Shown: in pieces, positions 13,325 through 20,661 of the stretch
Numbering within the stretch: position 1 is the first letter of the stretch
How the letters are laid out: every line of letters starts with the position of its first letter
From: a virus
IMG/VR virus record: IMGVR_UViG_3300043777_000067
Coordinates: 1 to 30,630 of that record
DNA: 30,630 nucleotides
Reading direction: 5' to 3' (one strand)
The notes under the pieces: model-generated
The model's database searches: none
What the model was told of the DNA's origin: nothing
Seen by the model: the letters and a program-made list of their open reading frames with translations, nothing else
Made by a program: the position numbers and the translations under genes

Positions 13325-13725
13325 TAGGTATACCTCTCCATGATCTTTCTTAGCCTTACGTAGAATTCGTCCTTGTAGGTATGGCCGTCCTCGATTTCGT
13401 CGAACGAAAACAGTTCGTGATGAGTGCAGACGCGCCAGCTTTCCGGGTAGGCATCGTAGCCCATAACCAATAAATCAATACCCCAATCGGTCACGAACAT
13501 ATCCAACGCCGGCCAGTGAGGATGATCCATCTTGTCGGATAACAGCCCAGCATAGAGTTGGGCTTTGGCACGGTACATCGCCACCTGTCGCAAACACCCG
13601 TCATTCAAAACCACCGGGTTAAACGGAAGCGCCAGCGAAGGACGCGCCTGCGCCTGCGGAATCATCACCCCGACAAAAGGCAGCGCCGTAAGCCATTTCA
13701 GCACCGAGCGACGGGGATGGTTCAT
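13324..13725 (-). CDS. Predicted Tat-exported protein in the head operon (133 aa)
   Basis: The start ATG 13723-13725 follows GAAGGAAC at good distance and overlaps the stop of the 59-residue gene (ATGA). The N-terminus MNHPRRSVLKWLTALPFVGV has a twin-arginine RRSVLK motif, a hydrophobic stretch and a likely cleavage site after QAQA at about residue 27, so export by the host Tat (or Sec) system is predicted. The mature part is acidic and aromatic (WGIDLLVMGYDAYPESW) with two Cys, and ends KIMERYT. No family recognised. An exported protein amid packaging genes is unexpected. Confidence 0.7.
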   Translation of the reverse strand: MNHPRRSVLKWLTALPFVGVMIPQAQARPSLALPFNPVVLNDGCLRQVAMYRAKAQLYAGLLSDKMDHPHWPALDMFVTDWGIDLLVMGYDAYPESWRVCTHHELFSFDEIEDGHTYKDEFYVRLRKIMERYT

Positions 13726-13901
13726 TGGCGTTCCTTCAAATAGTCCCGAATCACCATATCGCTGCGGCTGCACCCATGAGGTTCGGGTTTTGCCTCACAA
13801 AACGGGCACCGCGCCAGCCTGTCGATAATATGAGGCCATACCGCAGTGATCGTCTCCCACGAAAGACCTTCGCGCTCGATTTCGGCAGCGGTTTGCATCA
13901 T
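13722..13901 (-). CDS. Small zinc-finger-like protein (59 aa)
   Basis: ATG 13899-13901 overlaps the portal stop (ATGA); a second ATG one codon later is equally placed. The stop overlaps the start of the Tat-signal gene. The middle RCPFCEAKPEPHGC offers Cys32, Cys35, His42 and Cys44 as a possible zinc site. N-terminal helix AEIEREGLSWETITAVWPHI. Its size just below common gene-calling limits means it may be missed by automatic annotation. Function unknown. Confidence 0.65.
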   Translation of the reverse strand: MMQTAAEIEREGLSWETITAVWPHIIDRLARCPFCEAKPEPHGCSRSDMVIRDYLKERQ

Positions 13902-16141
13902 TCACTCCCCGAATCAGTCGGCGCTGGAGGGTTCAAAACTTGATGCACATTCAAGGCATGTTCCGCAACGTCCATATTGGCGTCATGCACAGCCTGTTGC
14001 GTCGCCAGCCCATGTTGCGCCGTGGCCAAGCCGTGCTGCTGTTGCCCTAGACTATGCTGCTGCGCCGCAACCTTGGCATCGTGCGCCGCGTCGTCCTTAT
14101 GGATCACCATTTCCTTGGCCAAATCGACGGTCGCGATATTCTGCTCGGCCTGCAGCTTGCTGGTCTGAATCGTCATATCCTGCGACGCTTCCTGCGCCGC
14201 CACTTGTGCTTTCTGTTGCGCCGCTTGAGCACTGAGCATCTTCGCGTTCGCTGCGATCATGTTCGGGTCGGGCGCGGCAGGCGCGGGCGCTTGTTCGGGC
14301 GCAATGATATTGGTCGGGTCTTGGCGAATCACGCCCAATATCGTGTTCAAGGTTCCACGTGGGTCCATGATCGGCGCAAACGCCGGAACCGCAATCAATT
14401 GCGACAACGCAACAGCCTTGGCCACGCGATGAATGTGCGACGGCGTATTCGGGTCTGAGGCCGGTTCGAGGTGACAGTTTTCCAATGCCTGCATGAACTT
14501 CTGCTCATCCCAATAATCCGGCGGGCAAATCTTGTTAGCCTTCCAAAAATCTTCCGGGTTCTTGCGAAACAAATTAACAATCAGTTCGATTTCTTCGGCT
14601 TGGGCTTGGTGCATTCCCTTGTGGGCTGCGGATTCAACCTTCGTCGCCTGCTCGATTTGCGCGAGCATCGTCCCAACTGGAACGTTCGCCACACCCTCCG
14701 CAGTCGGAATATCGCCAGCGGCCGAAAGCGATTGCGTCTGCTGCTGCACTTTGTCGATCAGCGCGAGCATTCCCGGCCCAACGTCCTTGTAGGGCATCGG
14801 GGAAATAATATTGCCAATCGGTTGATTGTTAGTCTCGACAGGCACGCCGGTTCCGGGGCCGACGCGAAAATCAGATGTATTCTGCCGCCCACCAAGCTTC
14901 GCAATCAGAAAGGAGGGGAACGTCGCAAACATCGCAGAGTCGAGCGATAGCCTCCATGCCGCAGTCAGAGCAGACGAGGCATTGCCGAGGATATTCAATA
15001 ATCCCGTACCATAAAAGCCAGGCCCTGGGACATATGGATACTTCACATACATTCGTTGTCGTTCGCATTGATCGTCGTCCTCTTCCCAATCGCGGCGAAG
15101 CGCAAGGATTTCCTTGGTATCCTTGTCCATCGTCACGAGATAGGGCAGCGCAATGCCTTCATTCTTGAACTGCCCCGGCGCGTACTCGGCAATGTCAAGT
15201 TCGCACTGCGATTCCCAGATCGTATAGGGCTGATCCTCCGGGCGCGATTTCTGCGGCGTCGGGTCGGTGCCCTGCTGACTCGCAATCTTTGCATCGACCG
15301 CATTCACTTGCGGGGGCGGCGCTGTGCCAAGACTTATATCGCGATAGGCGCCAATCAACTGCATTCGTTTCAGCACCGATGGCCGCATGGGGATTTGGTG
15401 CGTGATGCGGGCGCACGAACGCAAATCTTTGGTGGTGTCCGAAACGATCAAGTCCTTTTCGTCCACGCTTTCAGAAACCGGACGCCGTTTCATCGGACAG
15501 CGATATATTTTCTTGAATCCGCTGCCGCCGAAGTATGTGCCCCACAACAGCATGTGCGAGGTGTCGGGATAGTATTCCGTCGCGGTCTTGGTGAAGTAAT
15601 GGTTAAGATCGCGCTCGAATGCGTCAGCGAGATTATCTTCGGACTGAATTGATTGGTCGTCTTTGTTGGCGACTTTGACCGGGCCATCGGAGGGCAGCAA
15701 TTCCGCCTGCGCATTGGCCCAACCTTTCAAACATGCTTCGAGCAACAGCGGGTTTGTGACAGTAGATTGGCCCTCTACCGCTGCCGATGTATCGCCCACC
15801 GTAGCGCGGGGTTCTTTCAGTTCGAGGCCCAATAAGCCTAAGCCGCGTGCGCGGATTTCAAGATGATTGCCGCGCGATCTATCGTCAGCGGCGATTTGGT
15901 CGTGAAGTTCGTTGGCGATCAGGGAGAGTTGGGAGGCGCCAATTTCATCCGCAAGATTGTCGTAGAATTTGTCGCCAGTATCGTCGCCGTCCTTTTTTGG
16001 GCGTCGCGCGTCGAGTTGCACCACCACGCCGCCGTCTGGTTGTTCCGTGGAGATAGTCCCCGTCGCAGGGTCAGTCGTTACCTTGCCGTCCTCGTCGTCG
16101 ATGACGATTTGGATGCCTGAGACGGGTTGCGGGTCAGGCAT
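13898..16141 (-). CDS. Portal protein (747 aa), P22-like size
   Basis: Forms the dodecameric ring through which DNA enters and leaves the head and to which terminase docks. Evidence is its size (P22 gp1 is about 725 aa), position after the terminases, and portal-like segments: LWGTYFGGSGFKKIYRCP near residue 200, DLRSCARITHQIP, KYPYVPGPGFYGTGLLNILG, and a long C-terminal Gln/Ala/His-rich helix (about 625-735) that resembles the P22 barrel. The N-terminal 60 residues are acidic and variable. The start ATG 16139-16141 overlaps the upstream gene by eight bases. Confidence 0.88.
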   Translation of the reverse strand: MPDPQPVSGIQIVIDDEDGKVTTDPATGTISTEQPDGGVVVQLDARRPKKDGDDTGDKFYDNLADEIGASQLSLIANELHDQIAADDRSRGNHLEIRARGLGLLGLELKEPRATVGDTSAAVEGQSTVTNPLLLEACLKGWANAQAELLPSDGPVKVANKDDQSIQSEDNLADAFERDLNHYFTKTATEYYPDTSHMLLWGTYFGGSGFKKIYRCPMKRRPVSESVDEKDLIVSDTTKDLRSCARITHQIPMRPSVLKRMQLIGAYRDISLGTAPPPQVNAVDAKIASQQGTDPTPQKSRPEDQPYTIWESQCELDIAEYAPGQFKNEGIALPYLVTMDKDTKEILALRRDWEEDDDQCERQRMYVKYPYVPGPGFYGTGLLNILGNASSALTAAWRLSLDSAMFATFPSFLIAKLGGRQNTSDFRVGPGTGVPVETNNQPIGNIISPMPYKDVGPGMLALIDKVQQQTQSLSAAGDIPTAEGVANVPVGTMLAQIEQATKVESAAHKGMHQAQAEEIELIVNLFRKNPEDFWKANKICPPDYWDEQKFMQALENCHLEPASDPNTPSHIHRVAKAVALSQLIAVPAFAPIMDPRGTLNTILGVIRQDPTNIIAPEQAPAPAAPDPNMIAANAKMLSAQAAQQKAQVAAQEASQDMTIQTSKLQAEQNIATVDLAKEMVIHKDDAAHDAKVAAQQHSLGQQQHGLATAQHGLATQQAVHDANMDVAEHALNVHQVLNPPAPTDSGSE

Positions 16142-16361
16142 TAGTCGTCTTTTCTTGATCCAACGCCGTCTTGAGCGTCCGCAAATGCTCCTTAATGTCG
16201 GCGACCGATTGCCCCGGCGTCACAGCACCCGCAATCGTCTGCAGCCGCTCAATCTCATCCGCCGCTTCGCCGCACAGTTTGCAAAGCCGCTGATCGTCAA
16301 GATTGGAGGACATGAATTCCATGTTGGCTTCCTTGCGAAGCCGTTGGACTAGATCGCTCAT
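16134..16361 (-). CDS. Small coiled-coil protein upstream of portal (75 aa)
   Basis: The start ATG 16359-16361 has GAGGGAAC about 5 bases upstream. It begins MSDLVQRLRKEANMEFMSSN, then CKLCGEAADEIERLQTIAG (a single CxxC) and a second helix EHLRTLKTALDQEKTTNA. The DLVxRLR...AADEIERL pattern occurs in many small phage proteins of unknown role. It overlaps the portal start, so the two are probably translated together. Confidence 0.7.
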   Translation of the reverse strand: MSDLVQRLRKEANMEFMSSNLDDQRLCKLCGEAADEIERLQTIAGAVTPGQSVADIKEHLRTLKTALDQEKTTNA

Positions 16362-16405
16362 TGCCGTTCCCTCATCGCCCTGACGATATTCGTCATCGCG
16401 CGAGC

Positions 16406-16672
16406 TTAGTCTTTGATTCGCCCGCCATCAACCACGTTTTCACAAATTCGCTGCTTCAGACAATCGCAGCCAAGATTCAACGTGCCCGCATCGCTTCCGC
16501 CGATGGTCGTTGCGAATCCTTCCTTCATGCACACGACGATTCCCACCGTGAACACATTGCCTTTCTTGGCTTCCTCCAAGCACTGCGCCAGCTTGTCGAT
16601 GCAATCCAATTGCTGATCGGACAGCGGCGTGGGGGATAGGAGAATGGGCTTTTGTGGGATATTCGGATTCAT
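16406..16672 (-). CDS. Unknown protein with several cysteines (88 aa)
   Basis: The start ATG 16670-16672 directly follows an inverted copy of the dispersed element (GGTGCGGTCACC then ATG). Residues 17-36 are helical (LSDQQLDCIDKLAQCLEEAK), then a strand-rich segment VFTVGIVVCMKEGFATTIGG, and a C-terminal CDCLKQRICENVV with three Cys. Disulfide or metal binding is possible. Not recognised. Confidence 0.65.
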   Translation of the reverse strand: MNPNIPQKPILLSPTPLSDQQLDCIDKLAQCLEEAKKGNVFTVGIVVCMKEGFATTIGGSDAGTLNLGCDCLKQRICENVVDGGRIKD

Positions 16673-16710
16673 GGTGACCGCACCGTTATCGCTCCGCTAT
16701 CGTGACACAA
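16673..16710 (+). repeat. Dispersed A/B element copy E9 (short class), opposite to transcription
   Basis: Box A GGTGACCGCACCG and box B CTATCGTGACACAA, 33 nt from box A start to TGA. It fills the whole gap between the large terminase and the next gene, but in the reverse direction. In its own frame it reads GDRTVIAPLS-stop, like copies E4 and E5. Confidence 0.88.
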
Positions 16711-16714
16711 CACG

Positions 16715-18520
16715 CTAGACATCGTAAAGGGGTTTTCGCTGCGGCTTGTGCAAACCGCGCTGGTATTCCTCGTGCGAGGTTTCTTCCTCGGTCATTGCTA
16801 GACCGGCATCGCGCAAATACCGCATGGCCTGCGTGGTCGAATCGGTCAGGTCGTCCCTAGCGCCCTTCGGGAAAACCTCCATCTCGGCTATCACTAATTC
16901 CGACCATTCCCGTTCTGGCGCATAGACCAATCCTTGCGCAAAGGTCGGCTGGACCGCCAAAGCGCGCGCTACCTTATCGCCCTTCACGGGGCAAAGCTGA
17001 ATGCCAAACCGTTGCAGCCCATAGCGATTCGAGATTTCCTGCGCCGCACTGATTCCTGACGCCTTGGCCTCGATCAGCAAGTGGTCAACCTTGTAGAGCG
17101 AGCACGTATCCTGCACCCATTCGATCAAACCCCACTGTCCCATTGTCCTACGCTTAAATCGTGAATTGCGTTGCTTGACTTCGGTTTCCGACATGCCGGG
17201 AACGATATTCTCCGCGCCCCACCGCTTGTTATCAATCACGGTATCGACCATCAGCCGATCGGCGCGCGGCGCCGAGAACTGCAAATGCTTGCGCCAGGCG
17301 TGGACAAGCATGATCGAGTTTTTCTTGGTTTCGGGATGAATAAACGTACCCCAAACGGTCAAAGCAGACGGGTCGTTTTCTTCGTCCTCGGTGAATGCGC
17401 CGTCCAATGAGGCGATGACCATATCGAAAATCGGAAACTTGCCGTCGTCCGGTTCCCACAGTTCCCACCATTCGCGCTTGAACAATCCGCCGCCACGCGG
17501 CATCGGAGATTGCGCGTATTGCGACGACCAGCCATAGGGGCCGATTTCACGGCGCGTTCGCGCCATCGCTTCATCAGCAAATCGTTCGGGCCATGCTGTC
17601 TCGCCATCAATCTCGCGCGGATCGGTCCACCCGATTTGCGTTGGGATATGCTCGCCTGCTTCGTCCATTTGCCTGCCGGTATCGAATTCCCACGGGATCA
17701 TCAGGTGGCAATAATCGAAATCGCCGCCGAGAACTATTCCCGACACGTCGGCTTCATGCACGCGCTGCATGATAATCACCAGCGCTCCGGTCGCCAGATC
17801 ATTGAAGCGTGACGAAATCGATTCCCGAAACCATCGCACGGTTTCCTCGCGCACCCGTTCGGATTCCGCCTCCTGCACACTATGCGGATCGTCAATGATG
17901 ATCCTGTCGCCTCTTTCACCCGTGGCCACACCACCAACCGACGAAGCTAATTTCCACCCCGTATGCGTGTTGATGACTTTGATGGTCGTCTTGTTGCGCA
18001 GCGTCACCTGCCCGACTTCATCGCGTTCCTCGAACGCTTGTTGCTGGACTCGTGTTACGGTTTTCATCGGGCCGTAAAGCCGCTGATACGGTTCGCTCGC
18101 GATCAATGTTCTAAATCTGTCGTTGTCGCGCTCGGTCAAAGACGCCGAATACGAAAATGCGATATAGCGGTAATGGGTTTTCTTCATCGGCCCCCATTCC
18201 CATGCTGGCCAGAACACATCGACCAGCATCGACTTCATGAAGCCGGGCGGGACGTTCATCAACAATCGCGTTATCTCGCCGAACGTTACAGCCTCCAAAT
18301 GCTCGATCATCGCCCACAATGGCCAACCGTCAACAAACGGTGTTTCCGGTTCCAGCACCGACCAGAAATAGCGAACGAACGCGATCAATCCACCCTGGCG
18401 ATTTCCTTCCTCGTCGTACCACCCGCGGTGCGATTGCTCGGCCTTGGCTTTGCGTCGCTGATATTCGGTCAGAAGCTTGCCGAATTGTTCAAGCTTGGTG
18501 CGGGCGAATGGGGCGTTCAC
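16715..18520 (-). CDS. Terminase large subunit (601 aa)
   Basis: The packaging motor ATPase and headful or site-specific nuclease. Walker A LLMNVPPGFMKSML is at residues 87-100, Walker B with catalytic acid RIIIDDPHS at 206-214, and QVTLRNKTTI and GGVATGERGD lie between. The C-terminal RNase H-like nuclease shows VIASLDGAFTEDE, HLLIEAKASGIS and ARDDLTDSTTQAM (Asp near 556-561). The gene is complete. The start is GTG 18518-18520, overlapping the upstream stop as GTGA. Confidence 0.96.
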   Translation of the reverse strand: MNAPFARTKLEQFGKLLTEYQRRKAKAEQSHRGWYDEEGNRQGGLIAFVRYFWSVLEPETPFVDGWPLWAMIEHLEAVTFGEITRLLMNVPPGFMKSMLVDVFWPAWEWGPMKKTHYRYIAFSYSASLTERDNDRFRTLIASEPYQRLYGPMKTVTRVQQQAFEERDEVGQVTLRNKTTIKVINTHTGWKLASSVGGVATGERGDRIIIDDPHSVQEAESERVREETVRWFRESISSRFNDLATGALVIIMQRVHEADVSGIVLGGDFDYCHLMIPWEFDTGRQMDEAGEHIPTQIGWTDPREIDGETAWPERFADEAMARTRREIGPYGWSSQYAQSPMPRGGGLFKREWWELWEPDDGKFPIFDMVIASLDGAFTEDEENDPSALTVWGTFIHPETKKNSIMLVHAWRKHLQFSAPRADRLMVDTVIDNKRWGAENIVPGMSETEVKQRNSRFKRRTMGQWGLIEWVQDTCSLYKVDHLLIEAKASGISAAQEISNRYGLQRFGIQLCPVKGDKVARALAVQPTFAQGLVYAPEREWSELVIAEMEVFPKGARDDLTDSTTQAMRYLRDAGLAMTEEETSHEEYQRGLHKPQRKPLYDV

Positions 18521-18765
18521 ACTAACGCTCCCGGTGCGCCGTACATTTCAAAGATGGCTCGGTCCAACGACTCGTGATGCAGCGTGCAATAATTAATTAT
18601 TTCCGCTCTGCGCCAACCCGCAATCTCTTTGAGGATCGGATAGACTTCCTCGGCATTGCGAATTACTTCCCACAATAGCCAATCGGTGATGACTTGCTGA
18701 TAGGCGAGCGGAAATAAAAACGGCTTGAATGCTTTTGGAATAATGCCGCGAAGTTCTTCGGTCAT
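18517..18765 (-). CDS. Unknown protein between the terminase genes (82 aa)
   Basis: The start ATG 18763-18765 comes just after the box-B-like end of element E10. The sequence is helical and aromatic (AFKPFLFPLAYQQVITDWLLW, GWRRAEIINYCTLHHE). Its stop overlaps the large terminase start (GTGA), so it is translated with it. No motif or family recognised. It could assist terminase assembly, based only on location. Confidence 0.7.
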   Translation of the reverse strand: MTEELRGIIPKAFKPFLFPLAYQQVITDWLLWEVIRNAEEVYPILKEIAGWRRAEIINYCTLHHESLDRAIFEMYGAPGALV

Positions 18766-18768
18766 TTA

Positions 18769-18814
18769 TTGTCTCATTCGCGGCCTGCGCAAGCTAACGC
18801 TCAGTGCGGTCACC
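18769..18814 (-). repeat. Dispersed A/B element copy E10 (diverged)
   Basis: Box A GGTGACCGCACTG begins at 18814, and its TGA is the stop of the small terminase gene. The box B part is diverged to CGAATGAGACAA, resembling copy E12, and lies just before the ATG of the next gene. Confidence 0.75.
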
Positions 18815-19547
18815 CCGTCGCACCAAATCTGTACGTCAAATCAACCTCGATCCCCAATTCTCGCGCCTGATTCGCAAGCTGCGCCACAAGCTCCTGATCG
18901 CTCAATCGCGACAATTCACCATCATCGCGTTGAGCAGTACCGATGCCAAGCATTTTGCGCAATTCCGCGTTGGCCTGCAATTTCGAGTACGGCTTTGGAA
19001 TCACAAATCCCGCGTCATTGATCGAAATGCTTTCCACCGCGCGCTGCACGTCCTCGGGCATTTCGTGAATATTCTTCGGCCGCTGCACCCATTTCATCAC
19101 CACCGAACCATCCGGATTGATGATCGGATTTCCCTTGTGGTCGCGCTTTTCGACTTCGACCATTTCCCACATTTGTTTGACGTTAGCCTCGTGAATCGTC
19201 CACAGGAATTCCTCAAGGCGGCGGCGCTTGGCTTGGAGGATTTCTTCTTCCTGCCGCGTCCAATAGGCGATTCGGTCCTGCACGTCCTGACGGCGCAGCA
19301 AGCGTGATGCGTTGCCGGCAGCGTCGTGATCGGACTCCGATTTATAGCCGGCCTGGCGGTAGGCGTCGGCTTTTGGCCGCATGACGGCGCAGAGGTAGCA
19401 GAATCGCTCAAGGCGCCGATTGTGCAACGGCGTGGAACCGGGGTAAGAGCTTGGAACTATTGAGGTTGCTCGGCTTTCGGTGACCGAATCCGGTGTTTCG
19501 CGCTGAAGGCCCTCCCGTGAAGCATCATGTTGCACTGCATCATTCAC
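18810..19547 (-). CDS. Terminase small subunit (245 aa)
   Basis: Binds the packaging site and recruits the large subunit. Residues about 44-95 have the Terminase_2-type DNA-binding pattern: RRLERFCYLCAVMRPKADAY, RQAGYKSES, ASRLLRRQDVQDRIAYW. A coiled coil (EEEILQAKRRRLEEFLWTI) follows, then a beta-rich central part and a C-terminal helix. The only plausible start is GTG 19545-19547. The first 40 residues are weakly structured, and residues 8-24 are an inverted reading of dispersed element E11. The stop lies inside box A of E10. Confidence 0.85.
   Translation of the reverse strand: MNDAVQHDASREGLQRETPDSVTESRATSIVPSSYPGSTPLHNRRLERFCYLCAVMRPKADAYRQAGYKSESDHDAAGNASRLLRRQDVQDRIAYWTRQEEEILQAKRRRLEEFLWTIHEANVKQMWEMVEVEKRDHKGNPIINPDGSVVMKWVQRPKNIHEMPEDVQRAVESISINDAGFVIPKPYSKLQANAELRKMLGIGTAQRDDGELSRLSDQELVAQLANQARELGIEVDLTYRFGATG
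19479..19520 (+). repeat. Dispersed A/B element copy E11 (long class), opposite and inside a gene
   Basis: Box A GGTGACCGAATCCGGT and box B CTCCCGTGA, 42 nt to TGA. It lies within the 5' part of the small terminase gene and is read in antisense as REGLQRETPDSVTES. Its middle GAAGGCCCTC matches copy E7. Confidence 0.8.
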
Positions 19548-19572
19548 GACGAGTCACCTAGAGTCATTTCGC

Positions 19573-19612
19573 CACAAACCAAAACGGCCATCCGGTTGCC
19601 CGAACGGCCGTT
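19573..19612 (-). terminator. Intrinsic terminator upstream of the terminase genes
   Basis: On the minus strand AACGGCCGTTCGG pairs with CCGGATGGCCGTT around a GCAA tetraloop: 13 bp including two G-U pairs, followed by TTTTGGTTTG. It would stop leftward transcription coming from the 23.5-kb control region before the terminase genes, unless antiterminated. No U-run follows on the plus strand. Confidence 0.8.
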
Positions 19613-19630
19613 CCAGCAGGAGGGGCAAAC

Positions 19631-19720
19631 ATGACAAACCGATTGATGCCTCAGCAAAAGCACCAACGCAAGCCATCCTCGTGCTTCCGCTGCGATTCGT
19701 CAAGCCTACCTCTCGCCTAA
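19631..19720 (+). CDS. Possible tiny plus-strand ORF with strong ribosome-binding site (29 aa)
   Basis: AGGAGGGG lies 5 bases before ATG 19631. The peptide starts MTNRLMPQQKHQRKPSSC and has one CxxC. It is on the strand opposite to all neighbouring genes and overlaps the end of the 60-residue gene. The ribosome-binding site could be chance. Low confidence. Confidence 0.2.
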   Translation: MTNRLMPQQKHQRKPSSCFRCDSSSLPLA

Positions 19721-19888
19721 AATGCGCAAATCCTTGGATTTTGAGGCTTTACTGCCTGGAATATCGTAATTCTGGCTTGTTTTCAGGGATTTACGCCGAT
19801 TGTGGATAGTTTCGCGCGCCCAAGCCTTCGCCTCGCGGTCTCGTTCGCGTTCGGATTCGGTGTAGGGCGTGGCGCTGGCGTATTTCAT
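19706..19888 (-). CDS. Small basic protein (60 aa)
   Basis: The start ATG 19886-19888 overlaps the stop of the DUF1376-like gene (ATGA). The product starts MKYASATPYTESERERDREA and is rich in Lys, Arg and Ser, ending SKDLRILGER. It is mostly charged helix and probably flexible. It is the last gene before the intrinsic terminator. Function unknown; a link with replication is suggested only by its neighbour. Confidence 0.6.
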   Translation of the reverse strand: MKYASATPYTESERERDREAKAWARETIHNRRKSLKTSQNYDIPGSKASKSKDLRILGER

Positions 19889-20607
19889 GCTTGCTTGACG
19901 ACTTGCGGCCTAAACGGCAATGCGACGCCATTTTTACGCTCTTTGGCGATCCGGTCAACTTGGTCATTCAACAGCCGAATGGCAACGGCGCCGGTGACGT
20001 TTTGATCCATCACCTCCCGCATCATGCCAGCCAATCGCGATTCCTCATGCCCTATGGCGACGACCCACTTGGCCACTTGCTGCGTTGCGCTTGCTTTTTT
20101 GAACGCTCCTACGCGCATTACCCATCGCACGCCTTGATCGTACAGCCAAACGTCGGGATTGCCCTGTCTCTGACTCAGAGAATCAAGATTCTTATTACGG
20201 TTACTATTACCCGCCTTTGAGTTGGCATCCACATCTTGATTTATCAATGGGTTAGCGGCGTTCAAAGGTGCACTCCAACTTCGACTTGCGCGCATTGCAA
20301 GCCCTTTTGCCCGACGCCCTTCTGCAACGACCATTTGCTGCACGATTTCGGCCGTGGTGATTTGCCCGTCATCGGTGAAAATGAATTTTTTACTTAAGCT
20401 TAAGCGCACCCGCCCATGCCGCTTACCCAAACGCATCACGCGCGCCAGGAAGGCCCCGTCGTTCTTTAACCAGCCGCCAGCCCGCCACAGTGCCCATTTG
20501 AGCCGACAATAGGCGCCCAATTCCTCGTTGGTCAGGTCGTCGGCATCCACCATTGCGTCGTGAACGTGCTCGGAACGATAGTGCGGGCTTTTCGGTCGCT
20601 GCGTCAT
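19885..20607 (-). CDS. DUF1376-like phage replication protein (240 aa)
   Basis: The N-terminal region HYRSEHVHDAMVDADDLTNE, ELGAYCRLKWALWRAGGWL and the following ARVMRLGKRH and FIFTDDGQITTAEI have the DUF1376 pattern, found in phage proteins near replication genes and thought to bind DNA at initiation. The central part is a low-complexity Asn/Ser linker. The C-terminal part (QVAKWVVAIGHEESRLAGMM) looks like a second small domain. The start ATG 20605-20607 has GAGAGG about 6 bases upstream, provided by an inverted box B. Eight codons further upstream are in frame. Confidence 0.75.
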   Translation of the reverse strand: MTQRPKSPHYRSEHVHDAMVDADDLTNEELGAYCRLKWALWRAGGWLKNDGAFLARVMRLGKRHGRVRLSLSKKFIFTDDGQITTAEIVQQMVVAEGRRAKGLAMRASRSWSAPLNAANPLINQDVDANSKAGNSNRNKNLDSLSQRQGNPDVWLYDQGVRWVMRVGAFKKASATQQVAKWVVAIGHEESRLAGMMREVMDQNVTGAVAIRLLNDQVDRIAKERKNGVALPFRPQVVKQA

Positions 20608-20614
20608 AGTGTAC

Positions 20615-20623
20615 CTCTCGTGA
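20615..20623 (+). repeat. Dispersed element, box B only (E13), opposite to transcription
   Basis: CTCTCGTGA on the plus strand. In the direction of the replication gene it reads TCACGAGAG, so the GAGAG acts as the ribosome-binding site for ATG 20605-20607. Confidence 0.6.
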
Positions 20624-20661
20624 TACGACAACTCACGACGCGCTCCCAGCTTGCGCCGAAG

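Noticed and set aside
15132-15141. GTCACGAGAT as an inverted box B
   Set aside because: It lies in the middle of the portal gene, differs at the last base and has no partner box; chance match.
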